Below are positions 52,122 to 61,161 of a stretch of DNA of 64,000 bases, piece after piece. The position numbers and the translations under genes were made by a program. Position 1 is the first letter of the stretch, and each line of letters begins with the position of its first letter. The notes beneath the pieces are model-generated. The model was not told where the DNA came from, did not search any database, and saw only the letters and a list, made by a program, of their open reading frames with translations. Source of the DNA: an uncultured Actinomycetes bacterium (GTDB lineage Bacteria > Actinomycetota > Actinomycetes > Mycobacteriales > Nakamurellaceae). The stretch spans positions 19,037 through 83,036 of the forward strand of contig CALANS010000003.1 of the NCBI GenBank assembly GCA_937926105.1, given 5' to 3'.

Positions 52122-53495
52122 ATGGCCGTGACGACGACGCCGGGTCCCCTGCGCGGTGCGCTGCCGCAGCCCGCGCGGGGAATCTGGCCAGACCTGGACA
52201 CGGTGCCGCGCGCGCCGGTACATGCCGCTGTCGCCCGATCCGTCATCCGCCGTGCCGTGCGCTCCCTGCCGCTGACGCTGGAGTTCCCGGACGGCACCCG
52301 CTGGGGAGCCGGCCACCGCACCGCGACCCGCCGGACGGCCGGCGCCCCGACCCTGGCGCTGACCCGCCCCGACGCGTTCTTCGCTCGGCTCGGCCGGGAC
52401 GGGCTGATCGGCCTGGGCGAGGCATGGATGACCGGCGAGCTGACCGCGGGCCGCTGGTGCCCCCGGGCATCCGGCGGCCCGGGCGAAACGGATGCCGCGG
52501 TGCTCGACGAGTCCACCGACCGGCTGGCCGCCGCCCTCACGGTGCTGGCCGGCCGGCTGACGAGCCTGGTGCCCCGCCCGCTGCGCGCACTGCGCCGGTG
52601 GTGGCAGCGCCGCCAGCCGGACTCCGAGCGCAACACCGTGCGCGGCGCGCAGCACAACATTCACCGCCACTACGACCTGTCCAACGACATGTTCGGCACG
52701 TTCCTGGACGAGTCCATGACCTACTCGTCCGCCTGGTTCGACCCCGCACCCACCACCGCCGCGACGTTCGACGAGCTCGGGCCGGCGCAGCTGCGCAAGA
52801 TCGACGGCATCCTGGATCTGGCCCGGGTGCGCTCGGGCACGCACCTGGTGGAAATCGGCACCGGGTGGGGCGCCCTGGCAATCCGGGCCGCCGCCGAACG
52901 GGGCGCCACCGTCACCAGTCTCACCCTCTCGCGCGAGCAGGCCGACCTCGCACGGCGGCGCATCAACGACGCCGGCCTGGCCGACAGGGTCGACGTCCGG
53001 CTGGAGGACTACCGGGTGCACGCTGCGGCGCATCACGGGGCCTACGACGCCGCCGCCAGCGTAGAGATGATCGAGGCGGTGGGACGGCAGTATTGGCCGG
53101 ACTACTTCTCCTCGGTGCAGGCGATGCTACGACCGGGTGCCCGGTTCGGACTGCAGGCCATCACCGTCGACCACGGGCAGCTACTAGCCACCCACGGCAG
53201 CTACACCTGGATCCACAAGTACGTCTTTCCGGGCGGGCAGCTCACCTCGCTGCCCGGCATCGACCACGCCCTGGCCGCACACACCCGGATGCGAGTGCAG
53301 GAGTCACGCCGGCTAGGCGACAGCTACGCGGCCACCCTGCGACTGTGGCGGCATCGGTTCAACGCGAACGCCGCCCGGATCGCCGAACTGGGCTTTGACG
53401 AGACCTTCCGGCGCATGTGGACCTTCTACCTCGCCTACTCCGAGGCCGGCTTCGCCTCCGGTTACCTGGACGACTACCAGCTGGGCATCGGCTGA
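52122..53495 (+). CDS. Cyclopropane-fatty-acyl-phospholipid synthase family methyltransferase
   Basis: 457 aa from ATG 52122 with GGGGAGGGG ~8 nt upstream. Residues ~185-330: HYDLSNDMFGTFLDESMTYSS, then SAM-binding LVEIGTGWGALAIRAAAERG and ASVEMIEAVGRQYW. The extra N-terminal region (~1-180) is the acyl-chain/partner domain seen in longer actinobacterial forms. Adds a methylene bridge (or methyl branch) to unsaturated membrane acyl chains using SAM. Specificity within the family unknown. Confidence 0.9.
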   Translation: MAVTTTPGPLRGALPQPARGIWPDLDTVPRAPVHAAVARSVIRRAVRSLPLTLEFPDGTRWGAGHRTATRRTAGAPTLALTRPDAFFARLGRDGLIGLGEAWMTGELTAGRWCPRASGGPGETDAAVLDESTDRLAAALTVLAGRLTSLVPRPLRALRRWWQRRQPDSERNTVRGAQHNIHRHYDLSNDMFGTFLDESMTYSSAWFDPAPTTAATFDELGPAQLRKIDGILDLARVRSGTHLVEIGTGWGALAIRAAAERGATVTSLTLSREQADLARRRINDAGLADRVDVRLEDYRVHAAAHHGAYDAAASVEMIEAVGRQYWPDYFSSVQAMLRPGARFGLQAITVDHGQLLATHGSYTWIHKYVFPGGQLTSLPGIDHALAAHTRMRVQESRRLGDSYAATLRLWRHRFNANAARIAELGFDETFRRMWTFYLAYSEAGFASGYLDDYQLGIG

Positions 53496-53515
53496 GCACC
53501 CCGTACGCTGGCCGG

Positions 53516-54499
53516 GTGGCAGAGCAGAACACCGCGCCCGAATACCGCCGGCTGGGCACCTCCGGGCTTGCCGTCTCTCCGGCCGGATTGGGTTGCAACA
53601 ATTTGGGGCGCGCCGGCAGCGTCACCGCCGATCCGGCGGCCGCGACCGCGGTGGTGCACGCCGCCCTGGACGCCGGCATCACGCTGTTCGACACCGCGGA
53701 TATCTACGGCGCCCCTCCCGGCCGGTCCGAGGAGCTGCTCGGCGCTGCGCTCGGGTCGCACCGGTCCGAGGTGGTCGTCGCCACCAAGTTCGGCATGGAC
53801 GCCCAGGGCGCCAACGGCCCCGACTTCGGCGCCCGCGGATCCCGCCGGTACATCCGGCAGGCCGTTGAATCGTCACTGCGGCGTCTCCAGACCGACTGGA
53901 TCGACCTGTACCAGCTGCATCGGCCCGATCCGCACACTCCGTTGGAGGAGACGCTGGCCGCGCTCGACGACCTCGTCACCGCCGGAAAGGTCCGCTACCT
54001 CGGGCACTCCAACTTCGCCGGCTGGCAGCTGGCGGACGCCGCCTGGACGGCCCAGTCGACCTCCCGCACCCCGTTCATCTCCGCACAGAACCAGTACTCG
54101 CTGCTACACCGCGATCCGGAGCGCGAGCTGATCCCCGCGGCCGAGGCGTTCGGGGTGGGCATCCTGCCGTTCTTCCCGCTGGCCAACGGGCTGCTCACCG
54201 GGAAATACACCCAGGACCACGCCCCCTCCGACAGCCGGCTGGCGATGTTCAAACCGGCGCTGCTGGAGACGGCGCCGTGGGAAACACTGCAGGCGCTGCA
54301 GTCCTTCGCCGACCAGCGCGGGATCACGATGGTGCACGTCGCGTTCGGCTGGCTGCTCGCGCAGCCGCAGGTGGCCTGCGTGATCGCCGGGGCCAGCACG
54401 CCCGAGCAGGTGAGGGCGAACGCCGACGCGGCCCGCAGCTGGACGCCGAGCGAGGACGACCTGGCGACCCTCGACGCCATCCTGCCGCCACCGATGTGA
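53516..54499 (+). CDS. Aldo/keto reductase
   Basis: 327 aa from GTG 53516. Catalytic Asp/Tyr in LFDTADIYGAPPGRSEELLG, Lys in VVVATKFGMDAQ, His in LYQLHRPDPHTPLEE; C-terminal NADPH-binding VIAGASTPEQVRANADA. (beta/alpha)8 barrel, NADPH-dependent reduction of carbonyl compounds. Overlaps the MFS gene (GTGA) downstream, so both may be one detoxification/export unit. Confidence 0.9.
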   Translation: MAEQNTAPEYRRLGTSGLAVSPAGLGCNNLGRAGSVTADPAAATAVVHAALDAGITLFDTADIYGAPPGRSEELLGAALGSHRSEVVVATKFGMDAQGANGPDFGARGSRRYIRQAVESSLRRLQTDWIDLYQLHRPDPHTPLEETLAALDDLVTAGKVRYLGHSNFAGWQLADAAWTAQSTSRTPFISAQNQYSLLHRDPERELIPAAEAFGVGILPFFPLANGLLTGKYTQDHAPSDSRLAMFKPALLETAPWETLQALQSFADQRGITMVHVAFGWLLAQPQVACVIAGASTPEQVRANADAARSWTPSEDDLATLDAILPPPM

Positions 54500-55791
54500 G
54501 CCGTTCGGCCGTGCCCGAACACGCCGCATCGGCGGCGGCGCGGCCGCACGGGATCGCGGTGCTGGCGGTGGCCGTGGTGTTCGGCTCGGCGGGGCTGGCG
54601 ATGGCGTCCGCGGTGTCCCGGATGCCGGAGATCAAGAGCCAGGTACACGCCAGCGCCACCGAACTGGCCTTCGCGTTGGTCTGCGTGGGGCTCGGCTCGG
54701 TGGTCGCGATGCCGTTCGCCGGGCGGCTGGTGAGCCGATTCGGTACCGCGGCGGTGTGCCGGACGTTCGCCACGATCGCACTGCTCGGCTGGTCGCTGGT
54801 CCCGCTGGCCCGGTCGGTGCCGGAGCTGGCCGGAATCCTGCTGCTGACCGGTGCCGGGGTGGGCATCTGGGACGTCTCGATGAACGTGCAGGGCTCGATC
54901 GTCGAACGGCGACGGACTCAGGTGCTGATGCCGTTGTGGCACGGGCTGTTCTCGGTCGGCGGGGTGGTCGGGGCACTGGCCGGGGCGGGCGCCGCGCGGT
55001 GGGGAGTCCCGCTGGGCTGGCAGCTGCCGGTCGTCGCGGCGGTGCTGTGGGTGGCCGTGCAGGCGGGGTGCGGGGTGTTCCTGACCGAGCCGGGCGTGGT
55101 TGCGGGCGACGAGGTCTCTGACCGAGACCGGGGCTCCGACCGTCATGAAGCCGTCGGCGGTGACGGGACTCGTGCTGCCGAACCGCGCGTGCCGGCGGTG
55201 TCGCCCCCGGTGCGCCGCGGAATCACCCGCAGCGAGATCCTGCTGGGCCTGATCACGCTGGGGACCGCGCTCGGCGAGGGCGCCGCCAACGACTGGCTCG
55301 CCGTGGCGCTGGTCGACGGGCGCGGCGCGCCGGCGGCGATCGGGGCGCTGACCTACGCGGGGTTCAACCTGACCATGGCCCTGGGCCGGTTCTCCGGCGG
55401 GCCGCTGATCGCCCGATTCGGCCGGGTGGCGGCGCTGCGTGCCGCGGGGCTGACCGCCGCCGCGGGTGTCGTGCTGTTGTGCCTGGTGCCCGGCGCAGGT
55501 GTTGCGCTGGCGGGCGCGGCCGCGTGGGGGCTGGGGCTGGCCATCGTGTTCCCGTCCGCGATGTCGGCGGCGGGCGAGGTGCCGGGACGCGCCGGCGAGG
55601 CGATCGCGACCGTCTCCACCATCGGGTACGGCGGATTTCTGCTGGGGGCGCCGATGATCGGGCTGCTGGCCCATACGATGCCGCTGCTGCATGCCCTGCT
55701 GGTCGTCGCGGCATTCGCGATCCTGATCGCCGTGCTTGCCCCGGCGGCGCGCGAGCGCCGGGCGGCGCCGCGGACCGTCGCCCGCTCCTGA
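54496..55791 (+). CDS. MFS transporter
   Basis: 431 aa from GTG 54496 in a 4-nt overlap with the aldo/keto reductase. Twelve hydrophobic segments; the second (ATELAFALVCVGLGSVVAMP) and FAGRLVSRFGTAAVC show the A-motif region between helices 2 and 3. A hydrophilic acidic loop (~200-235) separates the two six-helix halves. Probably a drug/metabolite exporter; substrate unknown. Confidence 0.87.
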   Translation: MSRSAVPEHAASAAARPHGIAVLAVAVVFGSAGLAMASAVSRMPEIKSQVHASATELAFALVCVGLGSVVAMPFAGRLVSRFGTAAVCRTFATIALLGWSLVPLARSVPELAGILLLTGAGVGIWDVSMNVQGSIVERRRTQVLMPLWHGLFSVGGVVGALAGAGAARWGVPLGWQLPVVAAVLWVAVQAGCGVFLTEPGVVAGDEVSDRDRGSDRHEAVGGDGTRAAEPRVPAVSPPVRRGITRSEILLGLITLGTALGEGAANDWLAVALVDGRGAPAAIGALTYAGFNLTMALGRFSGGPLIARFGRVAALRAAGLTAAAGVVLLCLVPGAGVALAGAAAWGLGLAIVFPSAMSAAGEVPGRAGEAIATVSTIGYGGFLLGAPMIGLLAHTMPLLHALLVVAAFAILIAVLAPAARERRAAPRTVARS

Positions 55792-55803
55792 GACGGGAGC
55801 CCG

Positions 55804-57438
55804 TTAGCCCTGGTGCGGGTACCCCGAACTGGTCGGCGGCACGAAGGTCTCCTTGATCGACCGTGGCGAGGTCCAGCGCATCAGGTTCGCCGCGGATCCG
55901 GCCTTGTCGTTGGTCCCGGAGGCCCGCGCTCCGCCGAACGGCTGCTGCCCGACCACCGCGCCGGTGGGCTTGTCGTTGATGTAGAAGTTGCCGGCGGTAA
56001 ACCGCAGCGCCGCCGACACCCGATCGACCGCGGCCCGGTCGGTGCCGATGATCGAACCGGTCAGCGCGTAGGGCGAGGCCGAATCGACGGCCCGCAGCAC
56101 ATCGGCGAACCCGTCGGCGGCCGAGTCGTCGTAGACGTGCACCGCCAGCAGGGGCCCGAAGTACTCGGTGCAGAACGCCTCGTCGGCGGGGTCGGTTCCA
56201 GTGATCAGGGTGGGGCGCACGAAGTAGCCAACCGAGTCGTCGTAGGTCCCGCCGGCCAGCACCTCGATGCCGTCGGTGGCGTGCGCCCGGTCGATCGCCG
56301 CACGCAGCTTGGCGAAGGCGCGGTCGTCGATCACCGCCGAGGTGAAGTTCGCCAGGTCCTCCACGTCACCGACCGGCAGCGCCTCGATCTCGGCGACCAG
56401 CGCGTCCCGCAGCGAGGGCCACAGCGACGCCGGCACGTACGCGCGGGAGGCCGCCGAGCACTTCTGCCCGGAGTACTCGAAGGCGCCCCGCACCAGGGCG
56501 GTGCGCAGCACGTCGACGTCGGCCGAGGAGTGGGCGACCACGAAGTCCTTGCCGCCTGTTTCGCCGACGATCCGCGGGTAGGACCGGTACGAGGCGATGT
56601 TCGCCCCAACCGTGCTCCAGAGCTTCTGGAACGTGGCCGTCGACCCGGTGAAGTGGATACCAGCCAGCGCCGGATCGGTCAGCGCCACCTCGGAGATCTC
56701 CGGCCCGCGACCGGGCACCATGTTGACCACGCCGTCCGGCAGGCCGGCCTCGCGCAGCAGGTCCATGGTCAGCGACGCGGCCAACTGCTGGGTCGGTGAC
56801 GGCTTCCACAGCACCACGTTGCCCATCAGCGCCGGCGCGGTCGGCAGGTTGCCGGCGATGGCGGTGAAGTTGAACGGGGTGACGGCGTAGACGAAGCCCT
56901 CCAGCGGCCGGTGGTCGGTGCGGTTCCACACCCCACGGGAGTTCGCGATCGGCTGCTCGGCCAGCACGTGTCGGGCGAAGTGCACGTTGAAGCGCCAGAA
57001 ATCGGCCAGCTCGCACGCCGCGTCGATCTCGGCCTGCTGCACCGTCTTCGACTGGCCCAGCATGGTGGCGGCGTTCATCCGGGCGCGCCACGGGCCGGTC
57101 AACAGGTCGGCGGCACGCAGCAGGATCGCCGCACGGTCGTCGAAGGCGAGGTCGCGCCAGGCGGGGGCGGCGGCCAGGGCCGCGTCGATGGCGGCGCGCG
57201 CGTCGGCCTGGTCGCCGTGCGCAGAGATGCCCAGCACCCGGTGGTGGTCGTGCGGGGCCACCACGTGGAACGCGGGGCCGGACGGCATGCGGCGCGCCCC
57301 GCCGATGACCGCGGGCAGCTCCCGCTGGCCGGTGAACTCGGCCAGGGCGGCGGTGAGCTCGGCCCGTTCGAGCGTGCCGGGCGCGTAGCTGAGCACCGGT
57401 TCGTTGACCGGGGCGGGAGGGGCGGTGACGGCGTCCAT
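55804..57438 (-). CDS. pruA: L-glutamate gamma-semialdehyde dehydrogenase
   Basis: 544 aa from ATG 57438 (AAGGAG 9 nt upstream). Catalytic Cys in FEYSGQKCSAASRAYV, Glu in IVGETGGKDFVV, NAD site FTGSTATFQKLW, and KPTGAVVGQQPFGGARASGTNDKAG at the end. Length is typical of the P5C dehydrogenase family. Oxidises the semialdehyde from proline (and ornithine) to glutamate. Follows putB by 50 nt. Confidence 0.95.
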   Translation of the reverse strand: MDAVTAPPAPVNEPVLSYAPGTLERAELTAALAEFTGQRELPAVIGGARRMPSGPAFHVVAPHDHHRVLGISAHGDQADARAAIDAALAAAPAWRDLAFDDRAAILLRAADLLTGPWRARMNAATMLGQSKTVQQAEIDAACELADFWRFNVHFARHVLAEQPIANSRGVWNRTDHRPLEGFVYAVTPFNFTAIAGNLPTAPALMGNVVLWKPSPTQQLAASLTMDLLREAGLPDGVVNMVPGRGPEISEVALTDPALAGIHFTGSTATFQKLWSTVGANIASYRSYPRIVGETGGKDFVVAHSSADVDVLRTALVRGAFEYSGQKCSAASRAYVPASLWPSLRDALVAEIEALPVGDVEDLANFTSAVIDDRAFAKLRAAIDRAHATDGIEVLAGGTYDDSVGYFVRPTLITGTDPADEAFCTEYFGPLLAVHVYDDSAADGFADVLRAVDSASPYALTGSIIGTDRAAVDRVSAALRFTAGNFYINDKPTGAVVGQQPFGGARASGTNDKAGSAANLMRWTSPRSIKETFVPPTSSGYPHQG

Positions 57439-57488
57439 GTCGTGTTTCTCCTTCACAGGGTGCGGATGATCTGTTACGGCGGGGTCGA

Positions 57489-58439
57489 TCAACCTTTGGT
57501 CGCGACCGATCGCAGGAAGAACAGCAGGTTGGCGGGTCGCTCGGCCAGCCGCCGGGTGAAGTACCCGTACCAGTCCGAGCCGTAGGGCACGTACACCCGC
57601 ACCGTTCGGCCGGCTTGCGCCAGCCGACGCTGTTCGTCGGGGCGGATGCCGTAGAGCATCTGGTGCTCGTAGTCCCGCGGCCCGCGTCCAGCACGCTCGG
57701 CCAACTGCCCCGCGATGGCGATCAACCGGGGATCGTGCGAGCCCACCATCGGGTAGCCGTCGCCGGCCATCAGCATCGTCAGGCCACGCACGTACGCCCG
57801 GTCGACCTCCGCGGGGTCGGTATGCGCGACCTCGGGCGCCTCGTTGTAGGCGCCCTTGACCAGTCGGACGCGAGAACCTTTGCCCAGCAGCACTTTCAGA
57901 TCATCGGGAGTGCGCAGCAGCATCGCCTGGATCGCCACCCCGACGTCGGGCTGTTCGGCGCGCAGGGCCGCCAGGGTCCGCAGCGTCGCGTCGACGGTGC
58001 TGTGATCCTCCATGTCCAGCGTGACGCGGGCCCCGGCACGATAGGCGGCCCCGGTGATGGTTCGTGCCCCGGCGAGCGCATAGGCCTCGCCGCCCTCGGG
58101 CACCTCGTCGCGGGGCAGCGCCGCCCCGACCGCGGACAGCTTGACCGACACCTCCGCGCCCACCGCCAGTCCGGCGGCATCGAGCGCGCGGATCAAGTCC
58201 ACGTAGGCGGTGACGGTGCCGTCGGCCTGCGCCCGCTCGGTGGTGTCCTCGCCCAGGTGGTCCAGCGTCACCTGCAGCCCGTGCTCGCGCAGCCGGGTGA
58301 CCGCGCCGACGGCGTCCGCCGTAGTGGTGCCGGCGACGAAACGGGTGACGACAGAGCGGGTCACCGGCAAGCGGGTGAGGAGGTCGCGGACGCCGGTACT
58401 GGCAGATAGCGCCAAGATCGGCTTGCGCAGCAGGAACAT
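57489..58439 (-). CDS. putB: Proline dehydrogenase
   Basis: 316 aa monofunctional PRODH. FAD-barrel motifs TLDHLGEDT, EVSVKLSAVG, TLDMEDHSTVDATL, RLVKGAYNEAPEVA and the C-terminal QMLYGIRPDEQRRLAQAGRTVRVYVPYG. Converts proline to pyrroline-5-carboxylate with FAD, handing it to PruA. A perfect palindrome 26 bp upstream suggests control by the divergent TetR protein. Confidence 0.95.
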   Translation of the reverse strand: MFLLRKPILALSASTGVRDLLTRLPVTRSVVTRFVAGTTTADAVGAVTRLREHGLQVTLDHLGEDTTERAQADGTVTAYVDLIRALDAAGLAVGAEVSVKLSAVGAALPRDEVPEGGEAYALAGARTITGAAYRAGARVTLDMEDHSTVDATLRTLAALRAEQPDVGVAIQAMLLRTPDDLKVLLGKGSRVRLVKGAYNEAPEVAHTDPAEVDRAYVRGLTMLMAGDGYPMVGSHDPRLIAIAGQLAERAGRGPRDYEHQMLYGIRPDEQRRLAQAGRTVRVYVPYGSDWYGYFTRRLAERPANLLFFLRSVATKG

Positions 58440-58464
58440 CGTCGCCTCGGTCGGATGCGGCTCG

Positions 58465-58488
58465 CTAATCGTGCGGTCGTACGATTAG
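58465..58488. promoter_or_regulatory. Perfect palindromic operator, putB/TetR
   Basis: CTAATCGT (58465-58472), 8 nt, ACGATTAG (58481-58488). Between divergent proline dehydrogenase and TetR gene; size and symmetry fit a TetR-dimer operator. Confidence 0.7.
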
Positions 58489-58600
58489 GCTCTGACCTGA
58501 GATTACCCGACGCCGAGCCGTGGTGTCACTGGACGGGTGATGTGTGCCGGACCACGGACCTTCGACGCCGTGACGCGGTGGACCGGGAGGGAGCCGAACC

Positions 58601-59356
58601 GTGAGCGACGACCGAGCGGGCGGTGCCCGTCGCGACAGAGTCGCAGGGCGCCGGGGAGCGGGGCGGAGCGAACAATCGGGCGCCGTGAGCATGGATCAGC
58701 CGGCACCCCGTTCCCGGCAACGACAGCCTCCGGAGATCCGACAGCAGATGATCATCGCGGCGGCGCGGGACATCATCACCCGGCAAGGCCTGCACGCGAC
58801 CACGGTGCGCGACATCGCCCGGGCCGCGGGCGTAGCGGTGGGCACCGTCACCTATCACTTCTCCGGCATCGCCGAAGTACTGGTGGGGGTCTTGGAGGCC
58901 GAGATGGCCGACTACTCCGCCCCGGTGATGCACGCCGCAGACGCATCGGCCACCGGCCGCGACGGCTTGCTGGTGCTCACCGACGGACTGCTGGCCACCG
59001 GTGACCGCGCTGTACAGCACTGGAAGCTGTGGCTGGACTTCTGGACCCTGGCGGCGCACCAACCGCGGTACTCGGACTGGCAGTCCCGCGTCTACCGTGA
59101 CCTACACGGGCTCGCCGAGCGGCTGATGCGGCGCGGTCAGCAGGACGGCACGCTGACCGTGCAGGAGCCGGCAGGCCAGGCCGTCGAATACATCGCGGTG
59201 ATGGACGGCCTGGTGGTGCAGGGCTACCTGCCGGACTCGCGTCTGGACCCGGATCGCGCGCGGGCCATGCTGCGTGGCTACCTGGCGCGAACCTTCCGGG
59301 CGCCCGGCGCTACTGCTTGGCCAGCGCCGTCCGTACCTGGCCGCGCATGTCCTTGA
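58601..59356 (+). CDS. TetR/AcrR-family regulator
   Basis: 251 aa from GTG 58601, GGAGGGA ~7 nt upstream. Arg-rich leader of ~45 residues, then HTH RQQMIIAAARDIITRQGLHATTVRDIARAAGVAVGTVTYHFSG, ligand-binding helical domain with HWKLWLDFWTLAAHQP and YSDWQSRVYRDLH. Divergent from putB with a perfect palindrome between, so probably the local proline-catabolism or polyamine-type regulator. Its last 47 nt overlap the convergent WXG100 gene. Confidence 0.88.
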   Translation: MSDDRAGGARRDRVAGRRGAGRSEQSGAVSMDQPAPRSRQRQPPEIRQQMIIAAARDIITRQGLHATTVRDIARAAGVAVGTVTYHFSGIAEVLVGVLEAEMADYSAPVMHAADASATGRDGLLVLTDGLLATGDRAVQHWKLWLDFWTLAAHQPRYSDWQSRVYRDLHGLAERLMRRGQQDGTLTVQEPAGQAVEYIAVMDGLVVQGYLPDSRLDPDRARAMLRGYLARTFRAPGATAWPAPSVPGRACP

Positions 59357-59612
59357 CCGACGACGTGGTCGAGCCGAGCGCCGTCCGTACCGAGGCCAGG
59401 ATCTCGCGCACCGTGTCGGCGGCGTTGTCCCACTGGGTCTGGATCCCGGTGTACTCGTCCATCTCGTCACCGTCCCAGTTGGACTTGACGCTGTTGACGA
59501 AGCCTCCCAGGTCGGTCAACGACGACTCCAGACCGGAGATCACCGATCCCAGGTCGCCGTGCGCGGTATCCGCGGTGGCCTCGTTGTAGGAGAAGACGCC
59601 TCCTCCACCCAT
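59310..59612 (-). CDS. WXG100-family ESX-type protein A
   Basis: Exactly 100 aa from ATG 59612, AAGGAG 11 nt before it. Helix-turn-helix hairpin with SNWDGDEMDEY as the WXG turn, all-helical otherwise. Likely half of a heterodimer with the next WXG100 gene and exported by a type VII/ESX system whose EccD is 3 kb away. Confidence 0.88.
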   Translation of the reverse strand: MGGGGVFSYNEATADTAHGDLGSVISGLESSLTDLGGFVNSVKSNWDGDEMDEYTGIQTQWDNAADTVREILASVRTALGSTTSSVKDMRGQVRTALAKQ

Positions 59613-59667
59613 ATTCCTCACTCCTTGATCGATCGATGTCAGTGCCGTGTCGAGCTCGCGTTGGTCC

Positions 59668-60003
59668 TCAGGCGCGGAACTTGGTCGCGTCCCAGTTGGC
59701 CGACCCCATGGTGGACTGCAGCTGCTGCGCCTGCTGAGCGTGGAACTGGTCGTAGAGGTGACCGGCGTTGCCGACCCGGCCCCGGATCGACCCGAGCGCG
59801 GTGTTCAGATCCTTCATCGCGGCGTGCCACGCCTCGGTGAGCTGTTGCCACGACCCGAACGCCGTCCCCTGCCACTGGCCCTGCAGCGGCTCGATCGCCT
59901 GGGTGAACGCCGAGGCCTGCGCATTGAGCGCCGACACCGACGTGTCCAGGTTCGACGCGTGCTTGTTGACCGAGTCCTCGCGCACCGCGAACTTCGGACC
60001 CAT
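59668..60003 (-). CDS. WXG100-family ESX-type protein B
   Basis: 111 aa from ATG 60003 (GTG 60006 possible). WXG turn QWQGTAFGSWQQL at ~42-54 with flanking helices; C-terminal QQAQQLQSTMGSANWDATKF. 55 nt upstream of its partner, same strand, so a typical EsxBA-like pair (gene order B-A). Confidence 0.88.
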   Translation of the reverse strand: MGPKFAVREDSVNKHASNLDTSVSALNAQASAFTQAIEPLQGQWQGTAFGSWQQLTEAWHAAMKDLNTALGSIRGRVGNAGHLYDQFHAQQAQQLQSTMGSANWDATKFRA

Positions 60004-60201
60004 CACCGATCACCCCATCTCCCACAGTCGCGGTGGACCCTCCACCCGAGCGCCCCGACGGGCGACGACTTCGACGGTAGGTCCGCCGCGGGCCACGGGG
60101 CGCCCATCCACAGGAATTTCTGCCGGTCATTCATGGGCAGAAGTCCCCATCGACGCCCGCCTCCCGGCCGCGGCGATGTCGGCGCGCAGGGCACCGTGAG
60201 G

Positions 60202-61089
60202 TCACGCCGCCGGAAGCGGGGTGGACATCGGCGACGTCAGCGCATCGGCCGCCAGCGCAAGGGCGGTGATCATGCTGGAGCGCGACAGCTGCCCCAGCTG
60301 CCGCCGGCGCAGCGCCTCGTCCCGGGCCAGCACCGTCACCGGCTCGGGCAGCGCGGACCAATGGGGGACGCGCAATCCGCGGGAAACCGCGACCAGCGTG
60401 GCGGTTCGGGTGCGGGGCCGGCCCGGGCCGTCCGACAGCCACACCCGGCCCGCGCGGGCCTGCCGAGCCAGATCGGGGCCGGCCGGGGCGACCAGCAGGT
60501 AGTGATCGGCCCGCTCGAGGACGGCGTGCAGCACCGGCGCCGCCGGCCCGGCCGGGGTATCGATCAGGATCACGTCCGCCCGGTAGGCCAGCCGGTCCAG
60601 GGTCTGTTCCAGCCGCTGCGGCGGAACGCCGCCGCGGCCGGGCGGCAACGACAGCACCGGGACCGCGGCGTCCGGGGTGAGCGCCTGGCGGATGCGGCGC
60701 CGCGGGATCCCCCCGATCGGGGCGCCAGCCAGCAGCTCGGGCAACCGCCCCTGGCGCACGTCACCGCCCAGCAGTGCCGTGACGGAGCGGGCGGACACGT
60801 CGTCGCCGGCCGGTGGCCGGCCGGGTGCGTTGCGCGGGCCGGTGACGGAGGTGACGGCATCGATCACCACCACCCGGCGGTGCGAGTGGCCGGCCACGGC
60901 CAGCGCCAGCAGGGCGGTGACGGTGGTTCGCCCCGCCCCCGGGACCAGGCCGACCACCGCGATGGTGCGCGGCGCGGCCGGGGCCTCGGCCAGCGCGTCG
61001 ACGGCGTCCCGGAAGGCGTCCAGCCGGCCGGCCACGCCGGGGTGCAGCGCGGCCCGGAGGCGAGCCAGCCTGGTGTCCACCGTGCACAC
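60202..61089 (-). CDS. MinD/ParA-like P-loop protein of the ESX locus
   Basis: 295 aa. P-loop VGLVPGAGRTTVTALLALAV: the consensus lysine is Arg (GAGRTT instead of GKGGxGKT[TS]), so nucleotide binding may differ. VILIDTPAG is Walker B-like. Pattern resembles EspI/EccA-adjacent MinD-like proteins of ESX loci. C-terminal RDEALRRRQLGQLSRSSMI. Likely regulates or energises secretion; ATPase activity uncertain. Confidence 0.7.
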   Translation of the reverse strand: MCTVDTRLARLRAALHPGVAGRLDAFRDAVDALAEAPAAPRTIAVVGLVPGAGRTTVTALLALAVAGHSHRRVVVIDAVTSVTGPRNAPGRPPAGDDVSARSVTALLGGDVRQGRLPELLAGAPIGGIPRRRIRQALTPDAAVPVLSLPPGRGGVPPQRLEQTLDRLAYRADVILIDTPAGPAAPVLHAVLERADHYLLVAPAGPDLARQARAGRVWLSDGPGRPRTRTATLVAVSRGLRVPHWSALPEPVTVLARDEALRRRQLGQLSRSSMITALALAADALTSPMSTPLPAA

Positions 61090-61161
61090 GCTAGCCGCCG
61101 GCGGCGGTTACCCTCGGATCGGCGCGACCGGGCGAGCTACGGGTGATCTCAAGGGGGCAGC

